NCBI GenBank assembly: GCA_030403585.1
Contig: JAUEPE010000028.1
Coordinates: 1 to 64,000, forward strand
Direction of reading: 5' to 3'
Source of the DNA: Frankia sp. RB7
GTDB taxonomy: Bacteria; Pseudomonadota; Alphaproteobacteria; Rhizobiales; Xanthobacteraceae
DNA length: 64,000 nt
The notes under the pieces were generated by a model, which was given only the letters and a program-made list of their open reading frames with translations, had not been told where the DNA came from and ran no database searches. Below, piece after piece: positions 37,014 through 44,639 of this stretch (position 1 is the first letter of the stretch; each line of letters begins with the position of its first letter). The position numbers were made by a program, and so were the translations under genes.

Positions 37014-37204
37014 GAAGCGCCCCCCAAAATACTTATGTACCGTTCGACAGGCGCGGGTTCACCGCATCCATGCCAAAAATGCATTGTGGAGGATGAACGG
37101 CTGCCCTGTACAGAGGCGGCCATTCACACGGCCAAACGTTTTTCCGCTTCAATCTGCAAGTTTTTTATGCCATTTGCCCCGAAAGATGCCAGATTGACGC
37201 GGCG

Positions 37205-37234
37205 CCGGGGACATGCGGCGCGGCGCATCCCCGG
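37205..37234 (+). promoter_or_regulatory. Strong hairpin immediately before the first glnK ribosome binding site
   Basis: CCGGGGA (37205-37211) pairs with TCCCCGG (37228-37234), and TGCG/CGCA extends the stem inside with a two-base bulge. It ends about 5 bases before the AGG of the glnK ribosome binding site. I find no sigma-54-type promoter in 37014-37249. Confidence 0.55.
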
Positions 37235-37249
37235 GGAATAGGCCTGACC

Positions 37250-37588
37250 ATGAAACTCGTCGTCGCGATCATCAAACCCTTCAAGCTCGATGAGGTCCGC
37301 CAGGCCCTGACGGCGATCGGCGTCCACGGCATGACCGTGACCGAGGTGAAAGGCTACGGCCGCCAGAAGGGTCACACCGAGATCTATCGTGGCGCGGAAT
37401 ATGTCGTGAACTTCCTGCCGAAACTGCGGATCGAGATCGCGGTCGCCTCCGACATCGCCGACAAGGCGGTCGGCGTGATCACGGCGTCGGCGCGCACCGG
37501 GCAGATCGGCGACGGCAAGATCTTCGTCACGCCGATCGACCACGCGCTGCGCATCCGCACCGGCGAGACCGACAGCGACGCGCTCTAA
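37250..37588 (+). CDS. glnK: PII nitrogen regulatory protein GlnK (copy 1)
   Basis: A 112-residue PII protein. KGYGRQKGHTEIYRGAEYVVNFLPK contains the T-loop with Tyr51, the uridylylation site, and GQIGDGKIFV is the B-loop for ATP. It senses 2-oxoglutarate and glutamine state and blocks the AmtB channel when nitrogen is sufficient. It lies 76 bp before an amtB gene in the same operon. A second very similar protein is encoded at 40739. Confidence 0.97.
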   Translation: MKLVVAIIKPFKLDEVRQALTAIGVHGMTVTEVKGYGRQKGHTEIYRGAEYVVNFLPKLRIEIAVASDIADKAVGVITASARTGQIGDGKIFVTPIDHALRIRTGETDSDAL

Positions 37589-37664
37589 CGCTCAAACACG
37601 TCTTCGATCGCGCCGGGCAACGACGCCATAGCGTGCGACGTCAATTGATGCCGGGGGAAATGAT

Positions 37665-38966
37665 ATGGCGGGATTGTTGCGCCGCGTGGCCGCTATGGCT
37701 GCGCCGATCGGATTTGCTTTGGTCATGGCATCCCCGGCGCGCGCTGCGACGAGCGAGATCAACACCGCCGACACCGCCTGGATGATCGTCGCCACCGCGC
37801 TGGTGCTGATGATGACGATCCCCGGACTTGCGCTGTTCTATTCCGGCATGGTCCGCAAGAAGAACGTGCTCGCGACCATGGCGCAGAGCCTTGCCGCGGT
37901 AACGATCATCTCCATCCTCTGGGTCGCGTTCGGCTATTCGCTGTGCTTCGTCGGCGACGGCGCGTGGATCGGTTCGCTCGACCGCTGGTTCCTCGCCGGT
38001 ATGACCATGGACAGCGTGAACCCAGCGGCGAAGACGATCCCGGAAGCGCTGTTCATGCTGTACCAAATGACGTTCGCGATCATCACTGTGGCGCTGGTCG
38101 CGGGCTCGGTCGCCGACCGGATGCGGTTCTCCGCCTATCTCCTGTTCTCCGTCGCCTGGTTCATCTTCGTCTACATTCCGCTGGCGCATTGGGTGTGGGG
38201 CGGCGGCTTCCTCGCCAGCATGGGCGTACTGGATTTCGCCGGCGGTCTCGTCGTGCATCTGTCGGCCGGCACCGGCGGCCTCGTCGCTGCGAAGGTGATG
38301 GGGCGCCGTCACGGCTACGGCACTGAAAATCTGTCGCCATTCGATCTCTCGCTCGCCGTGATGGGCACCGGCCTGTTGTGGGTCGGCTGGTTCGGCTTCA
38401 ACGGCGGCTCGGCCGGTGCTGCCAATTCGCGCGCGGTGATGGCGATCATCGCAACGCATCTGGCGGCCTGCTCCGGCGCGCTGACCTGGGGCGCGATCGA
38501 ATGGTCGACGCGGCGCAAGCCTTCCGTGCTGGGCATGATCTCGGGTGCGGTGGCAGGCCTCGGCACCATCACGCCGGCTTCCGGCTTCGTCGCACCGTGG
38601 CACGCCATCATCATCGGCATCGCCGCAGGCGGGATTTGCTACTGGGCCTGCACCTGGTTGAAGCACCGCTTCAATTACGATGACTCGCTCGACGTGTTCG
38701 GCGTCCACGGCATTGGCGGATTGACCGGCACGCTGCTCGCGGGCGTGTTCGCAACCAGCGCGATCGGCGGCACGGCCGGCCTGCTCGAGGGCCATCCGCA
38801 GCAATTGCTGATCCAGCTCTACGGCGTTGCCGTCACCTTCGTCTGGTCGGCGGGCGTGAGCTTTGTCCTGCTCAAGCTGGTCGGCCTGTTCGTGCCCCTG
38901 CGCGTGTCGCGCGAGCACGAGCTGGAGGGGCTCGATATCTCGCAGCACGGCGAAGCGCTTCAGTAA
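37665..38966 (+). CDS. amtB: Ammonium transporter AmtB (copy 1)
   Basis: A 433-residue ammonium channel with a signal-like first helix and 11 further membrane segments. The twin pore histidines are visible in DFAGGLVVHLSAGTGG and DVFGVHGIGG, with the conserved TIPGLALFYSGMVRKKN start of the Amt fold. It conducts ammonium and is gated by the GlnK encoded just before it. It lacks the extra periplasmic loop seen in copy 2. Confidence 0.96.
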   Translation: MAGLLRRVAAMAAPIGFALVMASPARAATSEINTADTAWMIVATALVLMMTIPGLALFYSGMVRKKNVLATMAQSLAAVTIISILWVAFGYSLCFVGDGAWIGSLDRWFLAGMTMDSVNPAAKTIPEALFMLYQMTFAIITVALVAGSVADRMRFSAYLLFSVAWFIFVYIPLAHWVWGGGFLASMGVLDFAGGLVVHLSAGTGGLVAAKVMGRRHGYGTENLSPFDLSLAVMGTGLLWVGWFGFNGGSAGAANSRAVMAIIATHLAACSGALTWGAIEWSTRRKPSVLGMISGAVAGLGTITPASGFVAPWHAIIIGIAAGGICYWACTWLKHRFNYDDSLDVFGVHGIGGLTGTLLAGVFATSAIGGTAGLLEGHPQQLLIQLYGVAVTFVWSAGVSFVLLKLVGLFVPLRVSREHELEGLDISQHGEALQ

Positions 38967-38991
38967 TCGGGGTCTGCAATCGGACTTGCGC

Positions 38992-39017
38992 AACACATAA
39001 GTAAATGCTTATGTGTT
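38992..39017. promoter_or_regulatory. Perfect palindromic operator before the arsR-type gene
   Basis: AACACATAAG (38992-39001) and CTTATGTGTT (39008-39017) form a 10-bp perfect dyad around a 6-bp centre. It ends 3 bp before the ATG of the ArsR-family regulator. This is the classic place for an autoregulatory operator, and it must overlap the leader or core promoter. Confidence 0.85.
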
Positions 39018-39020
39018 GAA

Positions 39021-39335
39021 ATGATCGAAGCCGACATCTTCAAGGCGCTGGCCGATCCGACGCGCCGAAACATCTTTGAGAAGCTCGCTGGCGGAAGCCT
39101 GAATGCCAGCGCCTTGCGCGACGGTTTGGAAATCAGCCAGCCGGCGATGTCGCAGCATCTTTCGGTGCTGCGCGCAGCGGGCCTCGTGCGCGAACAGCGG
39201 CAGGGCCGGTTTGTGAATTACGAAGTCGACCCGGATGGAATCGTCGCCATCGGGGCATGGCTTGCGCGCTACCGCGCCTATTGGCCGAAGCGCATGGAAG
39301 CACTCGCCGATCTCTTGAAGGATATGGATCAATGA
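39021..39335 (+). CDS. ArsR-family winged-helix transcriptional regulator
   Basis: A 104-residue regulator with the ArsR HTH: FKALADPTRRNIFEKLAGG, SALRDGLEISQPAMSQHLSVLRAAGLVREQRQGRFVNYEV. It lacks the Cys pairs of metal sensors, so it belongs to the large group linked with SRPBCC proteins. It overlaps the SRPBCC gene by four bases (ATGA), giving coupled translation. A perfect palindrome just upstream of the start is its likely operator. Confidence 0.95.
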   Translation: MIEADIFKALADPTRRNIFEKLAGGSLNASALRDGLEISQPAMSQHLSVLRAAGLVREQRQGRFVNYEVDPDGIVAIGAWLARYRAYWPKRMEALADLLKDMDQ

Positions 39336-39682
39336 GCGACGCAGCGAAGCCTGATCCCTCCGACGCGGAACTGGTGCTCGAATATGAATTCGATGCACCT
39401 CCGGCAAAGGTCTGGCGCGCCGTGACCGTTCCAGCCTTGCGCGAGCGCTGGCTGCCGGATTGCGACCTTGCGGGCGCCGAGCCGGAATCAACCATCGCAG
39501 GCGAAGAGGTGCGCTACCGGCTTCGCGATTCGGAGCCACCGTTTCGCGAGAGCCACGTCATCTTCCGGATCGAGCCGAACGAGGACGGCGGCACACGTTT
39601 TCGCATCATCCAGCAAGCCTGCGACATAGCACTACCGCAGGCGGCCAACAGCAATTGCTGCCTGATGCGCGCAGCGGCCTAA
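39332..39682 (+). CDS. SRPBCC (AHSA1-like) domain protein
   Basis: A 116-residue protein beginning with an acidic segment, then LVLEYEFDAPPAKVWRAVTVPALRERWLP, the signature of the AHSA1/START-like hydrophobic-cavity fold. FRESHVIFRIEPNEDGGTRFRIIQQ closes the domain. It is somewhat shorter than typical AHSA1 proteins. These proteins are regularly paired with ArsR regulators, as here, and may bind a hydrophobic ligand. It is the second gene of that operon. Confidence 0.85.
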   Translation: MSDAAKPDPSDAELVLEYEFDAPPAKVWRAVTVPALRERWLPDCDLAGAEPESTIAGEEVRYRLRDSEPPFRESHVIFRIEPNEDGGTRFRIIQQACDIALPQAANSNCCLMRAAA

Positions 39683-39723
39683 CAGCAAACCAACTTCATC
39701 ACCTGCAGACACGGAGGTCGCCG

Positions 39724-40326
39724 ATGCGCGACATGCTTCAGCTCGTCCCCATGGTCGTCGAACAATCCGCCCGCGGCGAACGATCCTTCGACATCTATTC
39801 GCGGCTCCTGCGCGAGCGCATCATCTTCCTCAACGGCGAAGTTAATGACGCGATGTCCGGACTGGTCTGCGCACAGCTGCTGTTCCTGGAGGCGGAGAAT
39901 CCGAACAGGCCGATCAATCTCTACATCAACTCCTATGGCGGCGTGGTCACCTCTGGCCTCGCCATGTACGACACCATGCAGTTCATCAAGGCGCCGGTTC
40001 ATACGCTGTGCATGGGCACCGCGCGCTCGATGGGCTCGTTCCTGCTGATGGCCGGCGAGCCGGGTCACCGCGCCGCGCTGCCCAATGCGAGCCTTCACGT
40101 GCATCAGCCGCTCGGCGGCTTCCAGGGCCAGGCGTCCGACATCCTGATCCACGCCAACGAAATGCAGGAAACCAAGCGGCGCATCACCCGGCTCTATGCG
40201 CAGCATTGCGGGCGCTCCGAGGCGGAGGTGGAACGGACCCTGGACCGCGACCACTTCATGACCGCGCAACAGGGGGTCGAGTGGGGATTGATCGACCGGG
40301 TCTTTGCGGAGCGCGAGGCCGCCTGA
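39724..40326 (+). CDS. ClpP-family protease subunit (secondary paralogue)
   Basis: A 200-residue ClpP-like serine protease. The triad is complete: Ser in ARSMGSFLLMAGEPG, His in ASLHVHQPLGGFQG and Asp in LDRDHFMTAQQGVEWGLID. The N terminus differs from house-keeping ClpP, which is normally next to tig and clpX; this gene has neither beside it. GGAGG precedes the ATG at 39724. It lies 41 bp after the SRPBCC gene and may be under control of the same ArsR protein. Confidence 0.9.
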   Translation: MRDMLQLVPMVVEQSARGERSFDIYSRLLRERIIFLNGEVNDAMSGLVCAQLLFLEAENPNRPINLYINSYGGVVTSGLAMYDTMQFIKAPVHTLCMGTARSMGSFLLMAGEPGHRAALPNASLHVHQPLGGFQGQASDILIHANEMQETKRRITRLYAQHCGRSEAEVERTLDRDHFMTAQQGVEWGLIDRVFAEREAA

Positions 40327-40738
40327 GGGTCAGGCGGCGCGCTCGAGCTGGCGGTCTGCTGCGCATATCCCGTGAGCACGCCGCGACCCAGCGAGATATT
40401 TCTCAGCGCGGCAAGGTCCTTCAGGAGCTTCTCCTGTAATTAAATACCTCTCAGCTGCCCGACACGTGAGCAGCAATTATGTCGGCAGCCTGTCATGCCT
40501 GCTTTTTCATCAGACCTGATTATGGATTGAGCGCGACGTAATAGCGCACTGCAGCGCGATACCCGTCAAACGCGAAAACCCCCGCTTTCATAGTCCGTTA
40601 GGCAAGCCGCCCGATCTGGCACGGCATTTGATTCTAAGGGTCGTGGCTGTGCCCGCGTAGTGAACTTTCTCCCTCGTGGCGAACCAGTCGAGAAACGCCC
40701 GGCCACGTCCGGACCGGGCCCAAGCGGGGATAGGACCC
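40327..40738. other. Intergenic region upstream of the second glnK
   Basis: This 412-bp gap has no convincing gene. A minus-strand frame at 40194-40379 overlaps ClpP and lacks support. The right part holds the sigma-54-type promoter. The imperfect dyad GCGCACTGCAGCGC around 40550 is in the position where an NtrC-type activator might bind, but it does not closely match the known consensus. Confidence 0.5.
40617..40632 (+). promoter_or_regulatory. Sigma-54 (RpoN)-type promoter for glnK-amtB copy 2
   Basis: TGGCACG (40617-40623), four bases, then TTGAT (40628-40632) matches the TGGCACG-N4-TTGCW consensus except for one base in the -12 element. The expected start is near 40643, giving a leader of about 95 nt. 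RpoN with NtrC control of glnK-amtB is established in many proteobacteria. Confidence 0.8.
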
Positions 40739-41077
40739 ATGAAAATTGTTATGGCGATTATCAAGCCATTCAAGCTGGAAGAAGTCCGTGACGCCCTGAC
40801 CGCCATTGGCGTTCACGGTCTCACGGTGACGGAAGTCAAGGGATATGGCCGTCAGAAAGGCCATACGGAAATCTACCGCGGCGCCGAATATGCCGTGAGC
40901 TTCCTGCCCAAGATCAAGATCGAAGTCGCCGTCGCCTCCGACCAGGTCGACAAGACCATCGACGCCATCACGTCGGCTGCGAAAACCGGACAGATCGGCG
41001 ACGGCAAGATCTTCGTCATCAGCCTCGAACATGCGGTGCGCATCCGCACCGGCGAGTCCGACGCGGCAGCCCTTTGA
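40739..41077 (+). CDS. glnK: PII nitrogen regulatory protein GlnK (copy 2)
   Basis: A 112-residue PII protein highly similar to the one at 37250, with Tyr51 in RGAEYAVSFLPK and the ATP-binding GQIGDGKIFV. Differences cluster in the T-loop (AVSFLPKIKIEV against VVNFLPKLRIEI) and near the C terminus. The ATG at 40739 is preceded by GGGGATAGG, nearly the same leader end as copy 1. A sigma-54-type promoter lies about 110 bp upstream. It forms an operon with the amtB gene that follows. Confidence 0.97.
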   Translation: MKIVMAIIKPFKLEEVRDALTAIGVHGLTVTEVKGYGRQKGHTEIYRGAEYAVSFLPKIKIEVAVASDQVDKTIDAITSAAKTGQIGDGKIFVISLEHAVRIRTGESDAAAL

Positions 41078-41115
41078 TTTCGCGCTCAACCAAAATCCAA
41101 TCAGGAGTAAATGAA

Positions 41116-42564
41116 ATGACGTTTAAGCGTCCCTATGGCGCGGGATTGGCGGCTCTCGCAGTCGGCCTGTTCGCTGCGACCGCAGCCTATGCCGAGCCAA
41201 CGGTCAACAAGGGGGATAACGCCTGGATGCTGACATCGACAGTGCTCGTGCTGTTGATGACGATCCCCGGCCTCGCGCTGTTCTACGGCGGCCTCGTTCG
41301 TTCCAAGAACATGCTCTCGGTCCTGATGCAGGTGTTCTACACCGTCTGCGTCGTCACCGTGATCTGGGCCGTGTACGGCTACAGCCTCGCCTTCACCGGC
41401 GGCTCCGACTTCATCGGCGGCTTCTCCAAGGCCTTCATGATGGGCGTCACCACCGACTCGAAGGCCGCGACCTTCTCGGTCGACGCCAACATCTCGGAGC
41501 TCATCTATATGTGCTTCCAGATGACCTTCGCGGCGATCACGCCCGCCCTCATCGTCGGCGCCTTCGCCGAGCGCATGAAGTTCGCGGCCATCGCCCTGTT
41601 CATCCCGCTCTGGGTCACGCTGATCTACTTCCCGATCGCTCACATGGTCTGGTACTGGCCCGGCCCGGACGCGATCCAGGACGCTGCCAAGGCCCTGGCT
41701 GCTGCGGCTGACGGAGCTGCGAAGACCGCGGCTCAGGCCAAGCTCGACGAGATCAACGCCGACGCCGGCTGGATCTTCAAGAAGGGCGCGATCGACTTCG
41801 CTGGCGGCACCGTGGTGCACATCAACGCCGGCATTGCAGGTCTCGTCGGCGCTCTCCTGATCGGCAAGCGCACCGGCTACGGCAAGGAGCTTATGGCTCC
41901 GCACTCGCTGACCATGTCGATGATCGGCGCCTCGCTGCTCTGGGTCGGCTGGTTCGGCTTCAACGCCGGCTCCAACCTCGAAGCCAATGGCGGCGCTGCC
42001 CTCGCCATGACCAACTCCTTCGTCGCCACCGCAGCCGCCGCGCTGTCGTGGATGTTCGCGGAGTGGATCGTGAAGGGTCATCCGTCGGTGCTCGGCGTCA
42101 TCTCCGGCGCTGTCGCGGGTCTCGTGGCCGTCACGCCTGCCGCCGGCTTCTCCGGCGTGATGGGTGCGATCGTCCTCGGCCTCGTGGTCGGCGTGGTCTG
42201 CCTGTTCTTCTGCACCGTCGTGAAGAACGCGCTCGGCTACGACGACTCGCTCGACGTGTTCGGCGTGCACTGCATCGGCGGCATCGTCGGCGCCCTCGGC
42301 ACCGGCATCCTGGTCAATCCGGCTCTCGGTGGTGCGGGCATCATCGACTACACCGCGATCCCGCCCAAGGTTGCCGATTACGACTTCGCGGCGCAGATGA
42401 TCTCCCAGATCGAAGCCGTCTGCACCACGCTGGTGTGGTCGGGCGTCGGTTCGGCGATCCTCTACAAGGTCGTCGATGTGATCGTTGGCCTCCGCGCCAA
42501 TGTCGAGAGCGAGCGTGAAGGCTTGGACATCACCGACCACACCGAGCGCGCCTACAACATGTAA
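41116..42564 (+). CDS. amtB: Ammonium transporter AmtB (copy 2)
   Basis: A 482-residue ammonium channel with a signal peptide ending near AAYAEP. The pore histidines are in DFAGGTVVHINAG and DVFGVHCIGG. An Ala/Lys-rich insert, PDAIQDAAKALAAAADGAAK onward, adds about 35 residues between membrane segments and is absent from copy 1. AGGAG lies eight bases before the ATG at 41116. It is expected to be held by the GlnK encoded just before it. Confidence 0.96.
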   Translation: MTFKRPYGAGLAALAVGLFAATAAYAEPTVNKGDNAWMLTSTVLVLLMTIPGLALFYGGLVRSKNMLSVLMQVFYTVCVVTVIWAVYGYSLAFTGGSDFIGGFSKAFMMGVTTDSKAATFSVDANISELIYMCFQMTFAAITPALIVGAFAERMKFAAIALFIPLWVTLIYFPIAHMVWYWPGPDAIQDAAKALAAAADGAAKTAAQAKLDEINADAGWIFKKGAIDFAGGTVVHINAGIAGLVGALLIGKRTGYGKELMAPHSLTMSMIGASLLWVGWFGFNAGSNLEANGGAALAMTNSFVATAAAALSWMFAEWIVKGHPSVLGVISGAVAGLVAVTPAAGFSGVMGAIVLGLVVGVVCLFFCTVVKNALGYDDSLDVFGVHCIGGIVGALGTGILVNPALGGAGIIDYTAIPPKVADYDFAAQMISQIEAVCTTLVWSGVGSAILYKVVDVIVGLRANVESEREGLDITDHTERAYNM

Positions 42565-42575
42565 CCTCTCCTCCC

Positions 42576-42603
42576 GGACGCGATCTCTTCGGGGATCGCG
42601 TCC
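42576..42603 (+). terminator. Perfect 10-bp hairpin directly after amtB copy 2
   Basis: GGACGCGATC and GATCGCGTCC form a 10-bp stem with an 8-nt loop, 12 bp after the stop codon. There is no T-run, so it may protect the 3' end or act with the next hairpin. Confidence 0.6.
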
Positions 42604-42647
42604 ACAACTACGGTTTGGGCACATACCCGGCAATGCCCCGACCGTTG

Positions 42648-42683
42648 AGGGGCTCCAGCGCAAGTTGGAGCCCCTTTCTTTTT
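42648..42683 (+). terminator. Rho-independent terminator of the second glnK-amtB operon
   Basis: AGGGGCTCCA and TGGAGCCCCT form a 10-bp perfect stem with an 8-nt loop, followed by TTCTTTTT. It should stop transcription before the GFA-family gene. Confidence 0.9.
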
Positions 42684-42784
42684 GGCAGGAATCTTTCCGA
42701 CCGCGCAAAAAAGAAAAGGATTGCCATTCCAGACGGCCGGCGCAGAAATAACGACCACAACGAACAACAAAACGGGAGGTCGTC

Positions 42785-43189
42785 ATGCGTTTGGAAGGCG
42801 GATGCTATTGCGGCGAAGTGCGTTATGTGGCCGACGGTGATCCGATGATGCAGGCCCAATGTCACTGCCGGGAGTGCCAGTACATCTCGGGCGGCGCGCC
42901 CAACACCTTCATCGCGATGCCGGCGGCGGGCTTCAGCTACATCACCGGGCAACCCAAACAGTTCACCCGCAAGGACCTCGATCACGCCGTGACGCGGGAA
43001 TTCTGCGCCGAATGCGGCACCCATCTGGTGACCAAGGTTCCGGGACTGCCGGCGGCGATCCTCAAGGTCGGCACGCTGGACGAACCGAAACAGTTCCATC
43101 CGCAGATGGCGATCTTTACCTGCGACAGGCAGGAGTTCCACGCGATCCCGCCGGGCATGCCGACGTTCGAGAAAATGCCGGCGCACTGA
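42785..43189 (+). CDS. GFA (glutathione-dependent formaldehyde-activating enzyme) family protein
   Basis: A 134-residue zinc protein of the GFA fold. The Cys ligands appear as GGCYCGEVRY, CHCRECQYISGG and REFCAECGTHL, the standard pattern. Real formaldehyde activity is known for only some members; this one has no formaldehyde-oxidation neighbours. GGGAGG precedes the ATG at 42785. It is a single-gene unit after a strong terminator. Confidence 0.93.
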   Translation: MRLEGGCYCGEVRYVADGDPMMQAQCHCRECQYISGGAPNTFIAMPAAGFSYITGQPKQFTRKDLDHAVTREFCAECGTHLVTKVPGLPAAILKVGTLDEPKQFHPQMAIFTCDRQEFHAIPPGMPTFEKMPAH

Positions 43190-43212
43190 AGATCGAGTCG
43201 AGCCAAGAAATT

Positions 43213-43248
43213 GGTGCGCTCCCTCTCCCGCTTGCTTGCGGGGGAGGT
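43213..43248. repeat. Dispersed palindromic repeat, family C copy 2 (short)
   Basis: GTGCGCTCCCTCTCCCGC-TTGCTTGCGGGGGAG shares its core with 29627-29754. Only one half of the larger element is present. Confidence 0.6.
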
Positions 43249-43416
43249 AAAACCACCATGCATCCCGTTGTTATCCGGCCTCATTATTCCCGCTCTGGAC
43301 GGACCCGCCTGCCGATGGTTAATCGCGTCTTAACCTCGCCCTATCTATGGTGAACTGAACCGCTTTCCCGCTGGCGTATCCATGCGCCGGCCGTTCCAAG
43401 AGTGCTGGCGCCCAGA

Positions 43417-44631
43417 ATGGCTATGACCGCTTCATCCCGTGCGCCGCTAGCCGGTGGAAGCTCCGACAGCGAGCGCTCGCCCTTCGTCCGGCTGAACGAG
43501 TTATTGGCGCCGCATCAACCCGGCAAGCCCTTGATTTCGCTCGCAGTTGGCGAGCCGCAGCATCCGGTGCCCGATTTCGTCGGCCCTGTACTGGCCAAGC
43601 ACATCGCCGATTTCGGCCGTTACCCGATGAACCAGGGCACCGAGCCGTTCCGCCAGGCGGCCAGCACCTGGTTGTCGTCACGCTTCAAGCTGCCGCGACC
43701 GCTCGACCCCAAGAGCGAGATTCTCGTCCTCAATGGCAGCCGAGAGGGGCTGTTCCTCGCCGCGATCGCAGCAGCGCGCTATGTCGGCCCGCGTCCCGGC
43801 AAGCCCGCCATCCTGATGCCGAACCCGTTCTATCCGGTCTATGGCGCCGGCGCCGGCGCCGCGGCCTGCGAGTCGGTCTATCTGCCGACCACCGTCGAAA
43901 ACGGCTTCCTGCCCGACCTCGACGCCATCGACGAATCGACGCTCGCGCGCACGGTGGCATTCTATCTGGCGTCACCCGCCAATCCGCAGGGCTCGGTCGC
44001 GTCACGCGATTATTTCACGCGCCTGAAGAGCCTCGCCGATCGCCATAACTTCGTAATCCTGAGCGACGAGTGCTACTCCGAGATTTACACCCGCGAGGCA
44101 CCGGGCAGCGCGCTCGAATGTTCGGGCCCCGATTTCACCCGCGTGGTTGCGTTCCAGTCGCTGTCGAAGCGCTCCAACCTGCCGGGCCTGCGCGTCGGCT
44201 TCGCCGCCGGCGACAAGAAGCTGATCGGAATGTTCCTCGAGCTGCGCAACATCGCCGCACCCCAGGTGCCGGTGCCGCTCCAGCATGTCGCGATCGTCGC
44301 CTATGGCGACGAGGCGCATGTCGAGGAGAACCGCAGGCTCTACCGGATCAAGTTCGATCTCGCCGACCAGATCATCGGCAATCGTTACGGCTATCGCCGG
44401 CCCGACGCCGGCTTCTGCGTCTGGCTCAATACCTCCGGGATCGGCGACGATGTCTCCGTGACTCTCAAGCTTTTCAAGGAAGCCGGCGTGCGCGTGGTGC
44501 CCGGTTCCTATCTGGCGCGGCGTCAGCCCGACGGCTTCAATCCCGGTGCCGGCTACATTCGCCTGGCGCTGGTGCAGGATAGTGAGACCACGGCGCAGGC
44601 GCTGCACCGGCTGGTCGAAACTCTGGGTTAG
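43417..44631 (+). CDS. Class I/II PLP-dependent aminotransferase (DapC-like)
   Basis: A protein of about 404 residues with the fold type I aminotransferase pattern: ISLAVGEPQHPVP, YPMNQGTEPFRQA, NGSREGLFLAA, PNPFYPVYGAGA, ASPANPQGSVA, ILSDECYSEIY and SLSKRSNLPGLRVGF, which contains the PLP-binding Lys. Relatives before ftsK in alphaproteobacteria are often called succinyl-diaminopimelate aminotransferase (DapC), but the substrate is inferred. Starts at GTG 43402, ATG 43417 and ATG 43423 are all in frame; none has a strong ribosome binding site. It ends 8 bp before ftsK. Confidence 0.88.
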   Translation: MAMTASSRAPLAGGSSDSERSPFVRLNELLAPHQPGKPLISLAVGEPQHPVPDFVGPVLAKHIADFGRYPMNQGTEPFRQAASTWLSSRFKLPRPLDPKSEILVLNGSREGLFLAAIAAARYVGPRPGKPAILMPNPFYPVYGAGAGAAACESVYLPTTVENGFLPDLDAIDESTLARTVAFYLASPANPQGSVASRDYFTRLKSLADRHNFVILSDECYSEIYTREAPGSALECSGPDFTRVVAFQSLSKRSNLPGLRVGFAAGDKKLIGMFLELRNIAAPQVPVPLQHVAIVAYGDEAHVEENRRLYRIKFDLADQIIGNRYGYRRPDAGFCVWLNTSGIGDDVSVTLKLFKEAGVRVVPGSYLARRQPDGFNPGAGYIRLALVQDSETTAQALHRLVETLG

Positions 44632-44639
44632 GCGGGCCC

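Noticed and set aside
40194..40379. Possible short DUF1127-like gene on the minus strand after clpP
   Set aside because: The similarity is limited to a few residues (LLKDLAAL..ISLGRGVL), the frame runs into clpP antisense, and no ribosome binding site is present.
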